Source of the DNA: Hypericum androsaemum | Lineage: Eukaryota > Streptophyta > Magnoliopsida > Malpighiales > Hypericaceae | Length of the DNA stretch: 64,000 bases | Direction: 5' to 3' | Assembly: GCA_963995505.1 (NCBI GenBank) | Contig: OZ023199.1 | Location: 868,001 to 932,000, forward strand | In this document: positions 24,801 to 38,200 of the stretch, one piece after another | Position numbering within the stretch: the stretch's first letter is position 1 | Layout: the number at the start of each line of letters is the position of its first letter | The notes under the pieces: model-generated | Databases searched by the model: none | The model's input: only the letters and a program-made list of their open reading frames with translations | Told to the model about the DNA's origin: nothing | Position numbers and translations under genes: made by a program

Positions 24801-26874
24801 TGTGCACAGTTGTTTTCCCAAGAAATAGTGATTCAAAGCAACTCTGAAGGCTCTCTTTAACAAGATTTTGCTTTTCTGCGGAATTTCTGAATAACAACGT
24901 GCCACTACCGTTTAAAGTTTCAGCTTTCACCAAGGAAAATCACAGTAAGCAGAGCACATCAGCCTATAACTACTTGACATGCAGATGAAAGAATTCCAGG
25001 CCGACAAGACAAGAAATATTTTCTATCATGCCAATAATCCTTATGAATTAAGTAAGCACACCCACCTTGATGGTGTGAGCCAGAGTTGTTGGGTACATGT
25101 CCTCTACATCTTGCTTCATAGCAGCAGTTCCTCGAAATAGGTCAAATTGAGTTCCCGGAGGAAGCACCCCTAAAAGAGGAATCCAGATAAGAGCTTAATT
25201 TAACAAGCTGCCGCCGTGCTTTTTAAGTCGGAGAAAATTTTTGTCTGATTATCTTAACCTTGGTGTTGCTGCCACTTCAGAGCCTGACCAATTAGAGCCA
25301 TTAACCGTGAAGGTGGAACCATGCTGACTTCTTCAGAAAGGGCTGCATGCAAATTAGATTACTTAAAAACTACAATGAAGGGGAGCGACTTGGAACTTCA
25401 CAGAGAATGTACGAGTCAAGAAGCTATGCTTGTGTTTGTAAACGATAAAGCGAACACAACAACAACAGTTAAAAAGCAAACATCAAAAAAATTCTCCTGA
25501 AGAATTTCAACATTATTCCTCGAATTTTCATGTTCTTGATTATATGGTGATTTGCATTAAGTGACACGGTTAAGAATGGTTATTTCCCAAACTTGCAGCA
25601 CCTCATCATTGCTTCTATTGAGAGTTATCCAACATTGAAGGAAAAGTCACAGAGTAGACAATACCTTGGGCAATCTGTGCACGGCGTTTTTCCTTTGTTG
25701 AATCCTGGTAAGCCTGATGCATCGACATGGTTGAAAATTTTAGAACAAGAGGATACTTATCTAGTTATTTATTGAAGAAAAAAAGGGGTAAACAGCACTG
25801 AGTATTTCCAAAAGCACGAACTAATCAATGTGACATAAGAAACAAGGAGAATAATGCTAAATACGAGTCCAAATGAGGAGCTGAAATGTCTTCTGATGGG
25901 AGGAGCAAAAAATTTTACACTTAAAGGTTGTACTTTTTTCCATGTAATGTAGCAAAAGATGGAAACTATATATGCACTCACCAATCATATATCCATGCAA
26001 TCTTACTCAATCTTTAGCAAACGGTTCACGTTAAACCCAAACAAGAACAAAAACAAGTTTCAGTCCCATCAAATGGAGTCCAGTACATGGAGAAAGCAGT
26101 CCAACAAGGGTTCTCTCTTGATATGACTAAATCGAAATTCTATATCCAACTAAAAAGGCTAAAATAGTAGATTGTTGGAACTCTATGAATCATGTAGTGG
26201 GTTCAACACACTCCACTTTCCGAATCTAACAGAACCGCCTAAGGCAATCAAACCTCCATCAGGCTCATAATAGTTTATCCACGGTATGTTGGAACAAAAA
26301 CCAGGGAATGCTCACCTCGTTGGGGTCGAAGTAGGTCCTAACCAAGAGATGCTCGAGGCGCAAGTACCTCTCGGGCTGCTCCTGCTTCATAACACCCATA
26401 ACCTGAGTCTGCCGCAGAATCGACCTGGCAGTCTCCAACTCCCTGAGCTCAATCATCTCGATCACAATCTGCACCCACCACATTATTCAATCATCATCGG
26501 GGCAACGCAACGACGAAGGGGGAGGGGGGGACGAGGAGGGGATTAATTAAAACGGACCTGCTCGTAGAGGTCCTCGAGCTTGGGGCGGGGGAGCTTGAGG
26601 TGGGAGACCTGGGGGAGGACGGAGTCCCAGCGGCCGGAGTTGACGTCAGCGAGGAAGGTCTCCATGCTGTCCACCGTGTTGAGCGACACCTGGCACTCGT
26701 TCTGAAGCGTCTGGAACGTCTGCGAGAGCGAGTGCTCCTTGCAGAACTGCAGCACTATCTTTATCACACTATTCAACGAACGAGCCCCCAATCAATCAGG
26801 AATAGAACTTTCTAGAACAAAACGAAGACGAAGAAGAAGACGACTTACTCGCGGGCTTCGATTTCAAGCGCCAT
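21845..26874 (-). CDS. SMU1: SMU1-like spliceosome-associated WD40 repeat protein
   Basis: Nuclear splicing factor family (suppressor of mec-8 and unc-52; partner of RED/IK in the spliceosomal B complex). Sixteen exons join in phase: 26849-26874, 26558-26768, 26316-26468, 25665-25713, 25259-25342, 25066-25169, 24676-24762, 24540-24593, 24360-24455, 23704-23831, 23006-23132, 22845-22904, 22640-22747, 22401-22501, 22062-22113, 21845-21943. The product is 512 aa, matching the usual length of about 511-513. The N-terminus [20 protein letters not shown] starts the LisH region, followed by a CTLH-type helical segment ([19 protein letters not shown]). Residues about 200-512 form WD40 blades, e.g. 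[39 protein letters not shown] and [20 protein letters not shown], ending [12 protein letters not shown]. Exon 2 is very GC-rich, the later exons AT-rich. The reading frame looks fully functional. Confidence 0.97.
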
Positions 26875-28085
26875 CGCCGGCCGTTTTTTTTTTGGGGGGG
26901 TGGGTTTGGGTTTAGGGCTTCCTTTCTCCGATTCGGCTACCGCGGCGGTTATTTTTTTGGACGGAGGGGGAAGGGAAATTAGACGTTGATAAATTAGTAT
27001 GAATTGAGTTTTAACTTTTAACTTCCGAGAGGTCAGTAGAGTTTGTGTTGGCGAAAATATCGGAGGGAATTTTTAATTCGAGAAAATATATAATCAAAAC
27101 ACATGTATGCCACTCTTAGCGGAAGTTCATGATAGGAATTTCAGATCTTACGGGCATTATTTGACAAAATTATGTGTAGTGCAATAGTAAACATTTACAA
27201 AAAACATTTTTTTTTCATGAACAGAATTTCTAGTACTCGCAGGAGGTGGCTCCAATTAATTGAATTTTTGAATAGCTTCTATTTGATATTTTACATTTTA
27301 AAAAAACACACGTCCGGGCCACATACATCTATGATTCACCGTCCCAGTGGCCCGAAATTTCTACTGGGCCCGAGAGGACGACTTATGGGCCGTAGCGTTT
27401 TTCTAGCTTAGCTATCCACTTCGGTATTTTCGGGGTAAATATTTGTTATGAGAATATTGTCACTACTCATAAATTATATTTAAATCGATTGAATAGTTTG
27501 TCCAAAAAAAAATATCGAATTTATACTCAGAAAACACAATAGTATTAAAACTTACGGTAGAAAGAGTCCCCATCCTGTTTAAGCATATCTCGTTCTGGAA
27601 ATTGAGAATATTTTGAAATAAGATTAACTTCTTAACAAAATGCTGAGACAACAGAATATTCTATTTACCCTTTTTTCCCGGGATTGGGATATGGGGGGCT
27701 GTGTTTATGATGAATTGGGTTCCCAATATAAATTGCAACAATAAAGAATTTGTTCTGATTTAATGGCCTGACACGAGCTAGAATCGATGCCTAATTATTT
27801 ATTAGTTTACATTAATGTACACAATTAGCTGGACAATCATTTTCAGTTTAAATAGGGATTTTTTAACAATGAGATTGATTGGTAAAGGGCTTAGAGTCAT
27901 TTAAGGAGTTATCAAAGTAAAAATATCATAGATAGAGCCTCTCCTATTTAAGGGAGTCTCACGGTGCTGGGAAAAATATATTCTTAAATGTAACATGGTA
28001 GTTGTAATCGTAAGTTCTTGTTTAATTTATGTGTTCCCTTATAATACATAGCTATGTATATAGTATTCTGAAAACAAATTCTTTT
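26875..28085. other. SMU1 upstream region and AT-rich spacer
   Basis: 26880-26990 is the likely SMU1 5' leader/core promoter, with a GGGTTTAGGG stretch at 26908-26917 that is a permuted, incomplete telo-box on the minus strand. 27000-28085 is AT-rich without a recognisable gene; a GGCCC-bearing patch lies at 27310-27390. Confidence 0.45.
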
Positions 28086-28499
28086 GCAAAAAGTATACTT
28101 TAGTACCCCGTGATTACGCATTTTCCAAATTAAAACCATGTGGTTTCAAATTACATTTTTAAGCCCTGTAGTTTTTTTTTGCTCAAACATGCCTCAGTCC
28201 CGAGCCACATGCTCGGATATGTCATTTTTATCCTACCGAAAGAAGGGGGATGGGCCCTTTGCCACATGCCATGTCATCAATGACTTACCTTAATGGACTG
28301 TCCACGTTGGATAAAAATGAAGTCGTTTATGAGGATGTGGCACCCACGTGAACAGAAAAGTGGTCGGGCAGCTACTCGGGCTTCCCGAGACTGAGGCATG
28401 TCCGAGCAAAAAACCAAAGAGCTTAAAAATGTAATTTGAAACCACATGGTCTTAACTTGGAAAATGTGTAACCACATGGTACTAAAGTGCACCTTTCCC
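28086..28499. mobile_element. Non-autonomous MULE-type TIR element, about 414 bp
   Basis: The two ends are inverted copies of each other over roughly 110 bp. The left arm starts GCAAAAAGTATACTTTAGTA and the complement of the right arm starts GGGAAAGGTGCACTTTAGTA. Both then share ACCATGTGGTTTCAAATTAC and CATGCCTCAGTC. The flanking 9-mers AATTCTTTT (28077-28085) and AATTTTTTT (28500-28508) differ at one base, fitting the 9-bp target duplication of Mutator-like elements. There is no coding capacity. Its ends resemble those of the larger element at 41931-43420, so both probably belong to one MULE family. Confidence 0.8.
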
Positions 28500-30480
28500 A
28501 ATTTTTTTTGTAGTGCCTAAATTTTTTTTAAAAAGGGTTTGTACTCTTTAATGTCACAGTGAATAACAAGCATAAAATATATAGTTTTAATTAAATAATA
28601 TTGAAACCGGACATCTTATCATGTAACTATGACATGAAGAAATGGGGTCGAGTGATAGCAAGCAGACTACGAACAAGCAAAAATATCATGTTAAAATTTA
28701 AATATCTAACTTAAAATATTAAAACTATATGTATGTAAATTTTTTGTAATTATAAACAAACTCTCATGATAATCTCAAACATGAGCAACGCTAAAGTGAT
28801 GAGGACAATTCGTGTACGACTTCGGTCTCCTAATAGCCATGGAGCTTGAATTGCACATAAAGAAGCCTAGGGATCACTAAATAATCCCAAGATTGAAGGG
28901 CAAAAAGATTTGGAGTTGCTCTAATCTTAAGTAAAGCTCACATGGGTGAGTATTGAACAATTCAGAGACCATATTAATTTGGTAGTTCCCAACGTGCAAT
29001 TAATAATAATAATAATACGATGATGTGCTACAACATGACGATGGTGGTGATCAATTACAAAAGAACAAAAAAAAAAGGAAAAAGGGCTTTCTCGTTTCAG
29101 TTCCTTTACTTGCAAAACGCTCCAATTATTGAAACCGAATCCTTCGCCCACGGCTAGCTCCAGCGATGACATTGAATATTCCAAATTTGCGTATCCAACA
29201 CAAAAATAGAAATTCTTTTTTTACTTTGGATTGTGGTCAAAATAAAAAGAGTAACATAAATTTATTATTTTGACACTTTAGTATTTTATGTTTAACTAGA
29301 GAAGGTTTTAACTTGAATTAGTACTACCAAAAAAGGTGGAAGAGTTTGCACAAGACATTCAAATCAATCTAGAATTACAGGTGAACAGCGTGCATATAAA
29401 GCGTTACATCACTTATAACAAATTTTGTAACTACTTTTATTTGTTCTAATAAGCATTCATTGTTTTGACTTGTATCCCATATAGACATATTGGCATAATT
29501 AGTAGAAAACCAATTAGTTTGGTTGATCTCAATAATCAGGTCGTACTGAAGTGAATCCGGGTTTAAAAGTTGTTGCCGTTGTGAGTACCATCATTATCAA
29601 TCTATTTTGATATGATTTTCTAGAGTATGTCAGTAGTTTACATTTTTCTAGTATTCGATGTCCTTATTTTTTGTTTTATCCTATGTATTGTATTATGTTT
29701 ACTTGAATAAAAGTCTTCTGGATCACTTTTTTAATAACTCAATAATTATGTTCGAGATATTTACTGAACCGATAATAAAGAGTATATATATCCATCGCAG
29801 AAATTGGAGTGCTGTTCTATTCCGAATGTCGCGATCAATACACAAAGTTGCAACGCAAACAACTCGAGCCATCCAAAGTTTTTGTGCAATATTAGAAGTA
29901 ATACACTAGGAAAAAAATCTAGCGGGTAGGAGGTAAAAATCCCACAGAATGGAACGGAAAAGTTCTAATTACTTGCACACTGTGGTTTGGTGGTAGGAGG
30001 CAATAACCCCGCGCACCCGAGTTAACCATATATGTAAAGCAATACTCAATCCGGAGTTAATAGTCCATTTAGTATCATGTTATTTAACTTACTTGTACAT
30101 TACAATTATGTGATTTAAATGTTCGATCGAGTGACGAAGATATGTATAGTTGGTATTTTATTATTTGAATAATTTTAGGATAAAAATATGCCTAAATATG
30201 ATTAGAAAAAATGGTTTCAAATTTTACTGAGAAAAAAGTACAAAAATAAAAAATCATATCCCTCCATTGTAATTATTTTCATATATTTTTATTTAGTGCT
30301 ACTTAGGTGTATTTTGATCTACATATTATTCAAATAGAAATGTCTTAATTAGAAAAATTGGTGTCGCAAAATCGAGCATTTTCAAATCACATTATAACGG
30401 TGTGCTAATTGGTGAAACAATGTACTTTTACCTAATTAAATTGACAATTTTATTAAAGAATTTGACAAGTTCATAGAGGG
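28500..30480. other. AT-rich gene-poor DNA
   Basis: No coding sequence, RNA gene or ordered repeat is recognised. Microsatellite-scale AAT runs occur near 29004-29016. Confidence 0.5.
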
Positions 30481-30578
30481 TATTTTATCTGTTTGGTGTT
30501 ACTATTCACTACTATTTGTGAAAAAAAATGTCTTAATTAAAAGTATTGTGGGGACGGTGTCCACAAGGCACGGATGGG

Positions 30579-30760
30579 TAAAAAAGTCAGATCTTGGACC
30601 AAAATCCGACTTTTTAAGTCGGATGACAAGATCCAACAAAAAATTCAGATCACCAAGATCTGACAAAAAAAGTCAGATTTTGGTAAGTAAATCAGACTAT
30701 TTCAGCCAGATGACCAAGATCCGACAAAAAAAGTCAGATTTTGGTCAATAAATAGACACC
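30579..30760. repeat. Degenerate tandem repeat of an AAGTCAGATTTTGG-type unit
   Basis: Units built from GATGACCAAGATCCGACAAA and AAAAAGTCAGATTTTGG occur about three times, at roughly 60-bp spacing, partly as inverted halves (AAGTCGGAT versus ATCCGAC). This is an imperfect array inside the putative TIR element. Confidence 0.65.
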
Positions 30761-30847
30761 GAAATCCAACTTTTTTCAGCCACTCACTCAGATCCCCCTT
30801 CCCCCTTCGTTCGCTCTGCCTGCTCATCCCGTCCCCGCCTTAGCCGG

Positions 30848-30940
30848 CCTCGCCTCGCCTCGCCTCGTCTCTCCTCGCTCGCCTTGCCTCTCCTCGCCGT
30901 CGGTCGCCTCGCCTCTCCGCTCGCCGTCGCTGTCGCCATT
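30848..30940. repeat. CTCGC/CTCGCCT low-complexity run
   Basis: GC-rich run of CTCGC, CTCGCCT and CTCTCCTCG units, sharply different from its AT-rich surroundings. Confidence 0.6.
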
Positions 30941-31127
30941 AGGTAAATATTAATTAGTTAATTGGTTAATTGTTTTGGTTAATATATTAATTTAATTAGT
31001 TAATTATTAATATTAATTAATTAATTAATTGGTGATGTTAGTTAAATAATTTATTGGTTAATTGTTGATATTGATTAATTGTCTTAGTTAATAGAATAAT
31101 TTTTAGTGAATCAAGGTTCAACCTATT

Positions 31128-31275
31128 TGATCCGACCGGGTTGACCAATATTTTGGTGTGATCGGTCTGACCGATATTTTGGTATGGTCGGTCTGACCAA
31201 AATTTCGTACGATCAGTTCGACCAAATTTTGGTCCACCAGTTTGTCCGAAATATGGTCCGACCAGTTTGACGAAA
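31128..31275. repeat. Tandem repeat, about 28-33-bp unit (TTTGACCAATATTTTGGT-like)
   Basis: Successive units of the form GACC-R-ATTTTGGT-YGRTCGGTCT repeat at least five times in imperfect copies. The array lies between the GC-rich run and the mobile-domain pseudogene. Confidence 0.65.
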
Positions 31276-31415
31276 ATTATAAATATTATATCAATTTATA
31301 ACGCTATTTGAAATAATTTTTTGATTAATGTTCTAATTGTTCACTGCTTAACATTATTAGATTTGCTAATTTTGTTAATATATTGGTAAGTGAAATTGTA
31401 TGTCTATTGTGTTGT

Positions 31416-31905
31416 TTAGATATAGATGCACAACCATACAGGCATCTTCTAGGGAATGGAGGACCCTTAGATCCATCGGTATTAGTGCACCAGGATGTGC
31501 ACCGTTCTCAGGAGATGTGGAACCGTGAGGTTCGTGAAGGGATTAACGATAATCAGGACACATTGTTGAAGATACACCGACGGAGATGCACAGTGTCTCG
31601 TGTACAGAACGAGGCATTTATAGTCTATATGAAGGAGGCTAGTTTCTGGGATGTGTGAAGTATTGGGTGGGTCGTTCTCAAAATAGCATTTGTTACAGCC
31701 TTGGTGGAGCAGTGGCGGCCCGAGACCCATACGTTCCATATGCATGTGGGTGAGGTGACTGTTACTCTCTAGGACATTGCTGTGTTGTTTGGGCTTCCTA
31801 TCGATTGACACCCAGTAACAGGGTTGCAGACACCTCCTGATTGGCACGAGTTGTGCATACGCCTATTTGGCATTAACCCGACGGATACCCCTGGAATGGT
31901 TTGGA
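31416..31905 (+). pseudogene. Plant mobile domain (MAIN/MAIL-like) pseudogene
   Basis: One continuous frame reads ...FVTALVEQWRPETHTFHMHV followed by GEVTVTL*DIAVLFGLPID*, then HPVTG and DWHELC. This is the conserved core of the plant mobile domain shared by MAIN/MAIL proteins, PP7-long phosphatases and many transposable elements. Three in-frame stops break it: TGA 31656-31658, TAG 31770-31772 and TGA 31806-31808. Homology fades after about 31905. It is decayed and probably TE-borne, given the inverted motifs around it. Confidence 0.75.
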
Positions 31906-32502
31906 AAAACCAAATTGCCCTAAAATAGTTCGAAGACCATTTTGACCCTACTACAAAAAGTGGTGAATAGTAACAGACAAAATATGTATGTGGGCCCCAA
32001 GATTGACTATTAACTGAGTGGCAGGAAGATTGCATTGGAATGTGATAATCAAGGTAAAAGATGACAGGTGGCGTCATGAATCTGGGCCGTCCAAATGGCG
32101 GGAAAACGGTTCTTAGATTGCCGACGGCTACGTAATCGTTGAGGTTACCTGTGGACGGGTTTTGCAGGAAATTGCAAGCTTAGGCAGCTGTCTCGCGTGC
32201 AAAACTTCTAATTGCCACATCACAAGCATGACCATATTTTATACGAGAGTTATACGTTGTCATATTTAAACGAATTTAGAGTTAAGTAAGATTTTGATAA
32301 TTTTGTCCTCTCATGTTATTGGACGTATTAAAAACTAGACAACTACTGATATACAAATTAATTCGAAAATTCAAATTGTAAAACAAAATTGGACTCTCTT
32401 GTTGAGTCATTTTAACGTGGTTAACAACAAGTAATGTATAATTTAATTAATTACGACTGTCAGCGACAAATCAGGATTTCAGAATGTTGTTTTTTTTTGT
32501 TT

Positions 32503-32527
32503 GGGGGGGGGGGGGGGGGGGGGGGGG
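32503..32527. repeat. Uninterrupted run of 25 G
   Basis: Twenty-five consecutive G on the plus strand, preceded by a T tract. It can fold as a G-quadruplex and is also a place where assemblies and reads become unreliable, so its exact length is suspect. Confidence 0.9.
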
Positions 32528-34809
32528 TGATGGACAAGTCATGGTTAGTTAAATAGCATTTAATTGATCATTTTATTTTGATTACGTTGATGATATATGG
32601 AATTTATATTAAAAAAAGGTTAGTTCACATGGAGAGAGGTGCTTAAATTATTCTTAGGGTGGGGAAGGACAAAAAAAAACTCTGGAATATTGCTCAGAGA
32701 ATCCCAGTTCGTTTTGTTCTCTAGTGCCTAGGGTGTAATGGATCTTCTCATGTAATAACATGGGGCTAAGTGTTGTCTGGAACGATGATTGATTCATAAA
32801 AATCACTGAATATAGAGACACTAATTTAGAGTCGAGTATTGTAGTTATCTCTAAAAAATAGTAATTGTCTTAACGGGTTTTAGCCTCATTTATAACATTT
32901 GAATCTGAACATTATTTAGAAAATAATTAAATACTTATTATCATTTAAATTAACTTTTATTCGTTATCAAAACAACAGACATTAGAATCAATTCAAATTT
33001 AATAAAATTTAGAAGTGTAGGATATGGGAATCCAAAATAAATATTAAAATTTCATTGATCTGTCAAGTCATTTTTAGTTGAAATTACATTCTAGTGTTAT
33101 CTACAGTAACCAAACACTTAAATTAACTTAGAAAATAATTATTTTATTTTAACCAAATTTAATGGACTGGAACCATGAAAATGTAGCAGCATTAAAAATA
33201 AAATATTTGTCACCTTTTGTGGTTATTGTCCAATTTATATTTAGATTAATTTGATATCGAAGATCCCAAGAAAAAAACAGAAGAGGGTCTCTAATTTGGG
33301 TATTGGACCAGCAGGAAAATCCCAGTGATCTATACTTAACATGCCACGTGTAAAATTGACAGCTTGCCATGAGACAGCATAGCGAGAAAATTACAAAATT
33401 GGAGACTAATTAGAGGACCACCACAAACACCAAGTCATCATCGGGAATGAAAATATTTGTATTTAGGGTTCTTAGCAGCTCAAGTTAAGCTGGCTCGGTA
33501 TTTTCTAAATGTAGCCCCCTAATATTCTTTTTGTTGCCAACTACGTACATGTGTAGAATTTTTTAGGGTGGGTTTTAAAAGTACTGAATATTCTTGGACC
33601 ACCGTTGTTGGCACCAAAATATGTAAGTTAAAACTTAAAATCCACTTTAATATAGTGGTTTCGTTTTTTTACGCACTATCATTTTTATGATCCTAAATTC
33701 TCTAATCATATGACATAAATTAGACTTGATAGATAATCAAACCACACTCGTAAAGATCAATTACTTTTTTAAAAAGTAAAATTTTTACATTAATTATTAT
33801 ACTTTGCTCGAGTTTGAAACCTAAATTCTGTCAGATTGTTCACACCCTATGCCACACTTGAACTATCCTCTATGTCGTGTTATGTCATTAGTCCATATAT
33901 CATGACGTGTCAGTCATTTATATCACTAATTACTCAAAACTCCTTCTGTAATGTCCCGTTGTCTTATTTACTGTTTACACACACCAACATAAATATTTTT
34001 TTTTAAAATATTTGTCAAAAAAAAGATGTACATTATTAATATGAATAATCCAATTAAATCACTCAAAATTAATGAAAATATGAGTTAAGACGTATCACAC
34101 ACCTTTGAGTGCTAGGGTTGCCTTTTGGAAGGAGTCCAAGGCCAAGAAACTTAGTGCTAACATTGAGGGGGAGAGTTGCCAGCCATTTAATTCAAGATTC
34201 TCAAAATGTCCAATCAAACATATATAAGAGGGTCGTTGATTCCGGATGATCATTGTCACATTGAAAGCTTCAAAGCCCTTCCAAAATAATAAAAAGAGAA
34301 GAAAAGACCATTCAAATGTCGCTGAGCCCCACCAAGCATTCTATATTTCTCCCCTCAAATCGCATGTCCAGGAAGAGATAGGGTTATAGATTAGACATGA
34401 TGGTATAATTAACCAATAAAACCGTCTCAGTCGATTTAAATCAAATAAACAAGTTTTGAACTTAGTAGAATCATAAAAATAATGAAAATTTTATTACCTA
34501 GTTTTAGTCTAACTGTATTTTTATAGCTCGAAGTCAAAATTATTTAAGGTTCGTGGAACTACAGAACTCAGGTAATTTTTGACAATGCAAGGTGCGACCT
34601 GGAGTATCTCTATTATGTTCTCTTTCACATCTGAACTGAGAATCTCATGCAACAAGGAATATATGTAATCAATACCTAATTTTGTACCTGGAATCATTTA
34701 GTTGGATGCTCCTCGAAGACGGTTACATTTCTTATGTAACGTAGTGGTTTTCTTTGGCTAGTGACTATATTCTATTGTAATTTTTATTCGAAAGGATGAT
34801 AATTAGTCT

Positions 34810-34958
34810 CTTATTTTGAAGGTCTACTCTTATTCAGATCTGAAAGGTCCAAGATTCGTTAATTTTAATCGAGTTCGGATCCTGATATTTAAAATGATAT
34901 GGATATGGATCTATATAATTCTGTCATCATTCAACCCAAAATTTTTAAAAATAATATT

Positions 34959-35000
<42 letters not shown>

Positions 35001-35290
35001 TACTAAACATAACAACAAAATTGCAATCTCAAACTACTCAACTTTAATTTTTTTAAATTTGTTTGTTTGATTTCTTTATATTAAGTTATTTTAATAAATG
35101 AATCAAATACATTCATATTTTTTTGTGTTCCTTCCTATTTGAGATTAATCAAAAGATAATTTAATTTTTTTGAAAATAAAATAATTATTAAATAATCAAA
35201 CCCACGGGTCTCCTTGAACCGGCACGGTTTTTAGGACCCGGATTCTTCCTTAATCCTTATTTTTAAAGAGGATAAATGTAAGAATTTGGG
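34810..35290. repeat. Dispersed repeat, copy A
   Basis: Shares an ordered series of words with 57715-58180 in the same orientation: CTAAACATAACAACAAAATT versus TTAAACATAATACCAAAATG, CAACTTTAATTTTTTT in both, and ATCCTTATTTTTAAAGAGG versus ATCCTTATTTATAAAGAGG. An internal (TA)n tract at 34964-34996 replaces a shorter TA run in the other copy. Element class unknown. Confidence 0.6.
34964..34996. repeat. (TA)n microsatellite
   Basis: About sixteen TA dinucleotides in a row within the dispersed repeat. Confidence 0.9.
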
Positions 35291-38200
35291 TCCGCTCTTC
35301 AAAAAAAAAGGATAAGGATCTGCGTTCGACATATCCTATCTGGATCCAGCCCATCTCATTCCTATTTGGATATTTAAATACACGTGAGTTCTTAAGAGTT
35401 AAAATTAGTAACTTTTGGTTAATTTATAACAACTCTTTTATCAGTCTTCACAGATTAGAACTACAAGTTTGAAGTGTGTGAATGCCACTTTTTTAAAGAT
35501 AATTTTTTACGCCATGTCAGATTTTGAACCATGAACCTCCTTGAATAATTTCTTAAAAGGTAAGTTCGTGAATGCCGTCTAATCTCGTAATTAAACTGGA
35601 TAGGGGTGCTTAAGTGTGCCTCGAAGCATATTAATCAAGATCTAATTAGCCTTGTCGGAGTGATAAAGACAAAGATTAGTTTTATGACTCAAAAGACATG
35701 ACTTGGCCGGTGCTTAATTATTATATAATCAAGACTCCTCCTTTTTGCTAGGTGAGGATTAAGAATTAAAGATCACATTAGAAAAGATGGTCACAGAATT
35801 AAGGTCCCTGCCTTTTTGTTTGCATCTAAAAGTGAGATTTCTTTCCTGAATAAAAAAATGTAAAAATGATTTTTTTTAGAGTTGGGTGAGACTTTGTTCA
35901 AAGATAGCGCTTGAATGTGGAAAAAAAGGGTTTTGGCTGCTAAAAGTCAAATTTTGATGTGATACAATTTTCATGTTGATGGTTTGGGTGCTTTTTATAA
36001 TTAAATAAATTTCATAATTCATTTATTTGTAAACTTTATCAATATTCGAAAATACTATCCGACTTGAATTTCGGTCGGTCCGCCTAGCTGATAGTTTTAG
36101 AAAAGGTAGATGCGTGACATTTGATTCTTCAGACACGATGCATACACTATTTAATACATGATTAGACTTCTATAGTTCTATCCACTACGGAAGTCCCAAT
36201 TATATGATTTATTAACTTTTTGACTCTTAACTTTCCTAAATATCTATCTTTAGTAATTAAAGCGGAGCATCCCGTGGATTTTGTGAATCTCAATTAAAAT
36301 GGAGTGCATTAATAACATACGATAAAGTGCTAGCCATCAACCTTCACTTCAATACGAGTGGAGCATTAACCTTCACTTAAATTTCAAATAATAAAGATTA
36401 GTTAGATCAATTAGTTAGAGAGCACATGCTCAAATATTCAGAAATATTAATATTAAATATTTGTTGATAGAACTTTATAACATTTCAAAATTTTAATCGG
36501 TTCGAAGTTAGATTAATCGGTCATGTGGACTAGACACTAGGTGGCATAAAAAAACTTAAAATTCTAATTTAGTACGACATATATCATGACTTGATTCTGA
36601 TTTAAAAAATTAATTCTCATAATCTTGATTAAATTTCTGTAAACTTTATTATGGTTTAAATAATTTGTACTGGTATTCAAGAAAATTGTATTTTTTTTCG
36701 AAAATATGCACTAATTGCACCGCGGGGCCCTTTGCACCGGTTATAGATCTAAACTTTTTTTGCAAAGGTTAATAGATCTAAACTTTTATTATTTTTCTTA
36801 AAATTTCTAGAAATTTTATTTGTTTCGTAATTCAGTGTATGGTATCCCATTTAAAGATAAAACTGTTTTAGTCGAACAATACTATTTAGGGGTGGTTCTC
36901 TATTCAGTATGTTTGAATTCATTACGAATAAATTATAGCCTTTGACATTCGTAAAGTTTGAACTTAAATAAATAATAATTTCTTACTACTTAGACCAACT
37001 ATCATTAATATTATTCGGTCCAAGAATTTAATAATAAATAGAGTAATTTTCAACATCAATAAATAAGTTCATCACATTCGTAACTAACAATACAATAATT
37101 TAACAATCTATTGACCGGGGTCGATTATGTTCTTGGTAGTCTGCCATTGACGATGCGCATTTTCCAAATGAGGAAAGAATTTTGACAGCAATTCTTCGCA
37201 CATTACTTATAGTTTACAACATTCCATATATCATGTTTCACCTTTTTATTATTATTGCGGGGAACGTGGGGAATTTCCCTATTTACCATATTTTTTAAGG
37301 TAAAGATGTATATTAATTCTGCGAATATAATACAAATTACATGGTCGAGAAAGAGTGGACAACCACTATAAGATTCGTTTCTCAAAAAAAAAACCACTAT
37401 AAGATTCTAATGAAAGAACAGTGAAACGTAAACTGTGTTGCAAAAGCCATTTTTCAAGGGAAAATTTGCAAGAGGGAGCTTCTTATTCACGTTATCACTC
37501 GTCGAGTTCATGAATAGTTAAAATGGTCGAATTAAATTACAAATTTTGAATACCAAAATTTATTTTTTTACATGGAGTCTCCAAGTAACTGGAAAAATTA
37601 AAAATATAACTAACAAGTAGATTATACTTTTTATACTACATGGTATAAATATTTGAGATATATATACAATCTAATCCATTTATTGTGTTGCCGGAGAAAC
37701 AACCCAGTTCTGCATGAAAATGTTCTGATTCGACAGTAAAACATCTTGACAAACCCGAAAATTATAAATATAGCAAAACCCACAACCGTTTTTATTTTGA
37801 GAAAAAAGGTTGGATTTTTGGATATTTTAAATTTTAAGTTTTTAATAAATTATAGTTGAGTTGTTTTTTTTTAATGTTTAACTGATTGCCATGTTAGCAT
37901 CAACATGAGAGAGAAAATCAAAGTGCCCGGATGTAGTCATTGATGTAATACTTGTTAAAAAAAATTAAATATGGTATATAATCTGTCCTAAAAATGTAAA
38001 ATTTAAAATATATTTGTCATTAGGGAAAAAACAAAACTACATTATATTTTGTCAAAAAATAAAGAAACAAAATAGATCTAATGTAAATTATTTCAGTTTA
38101 TACTATCCTGTATCAAGAAATATCGGAACTAATGTGAAATTTTTTAATGAAAAGGTTTTGTACGTAATTGAGATGCATAAAGATGTACAGTTATATCCAC

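Larger units (their letters stand above)
30481..31986. mobile_element. Possible TIR element carrying a plant mobile domain fragment
   Basis: The left motif TTACTATTCACTACTATTTG (30499-30518) is inverted at 31954-31973, where the complement reads TTACTATTCACCACTTTTTG. The outer words TATTTTATCTG (left) and TATTTTGTCTG (right, complement) also match. Between them lie two internal repeat arrays, a GC-rich (CTCGC) stretch and a degenerate plant-mobile-domain coding region. The arms are only about 40 bp and target duplications were not found, so the borders are provisional. Confidence 0.4.
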
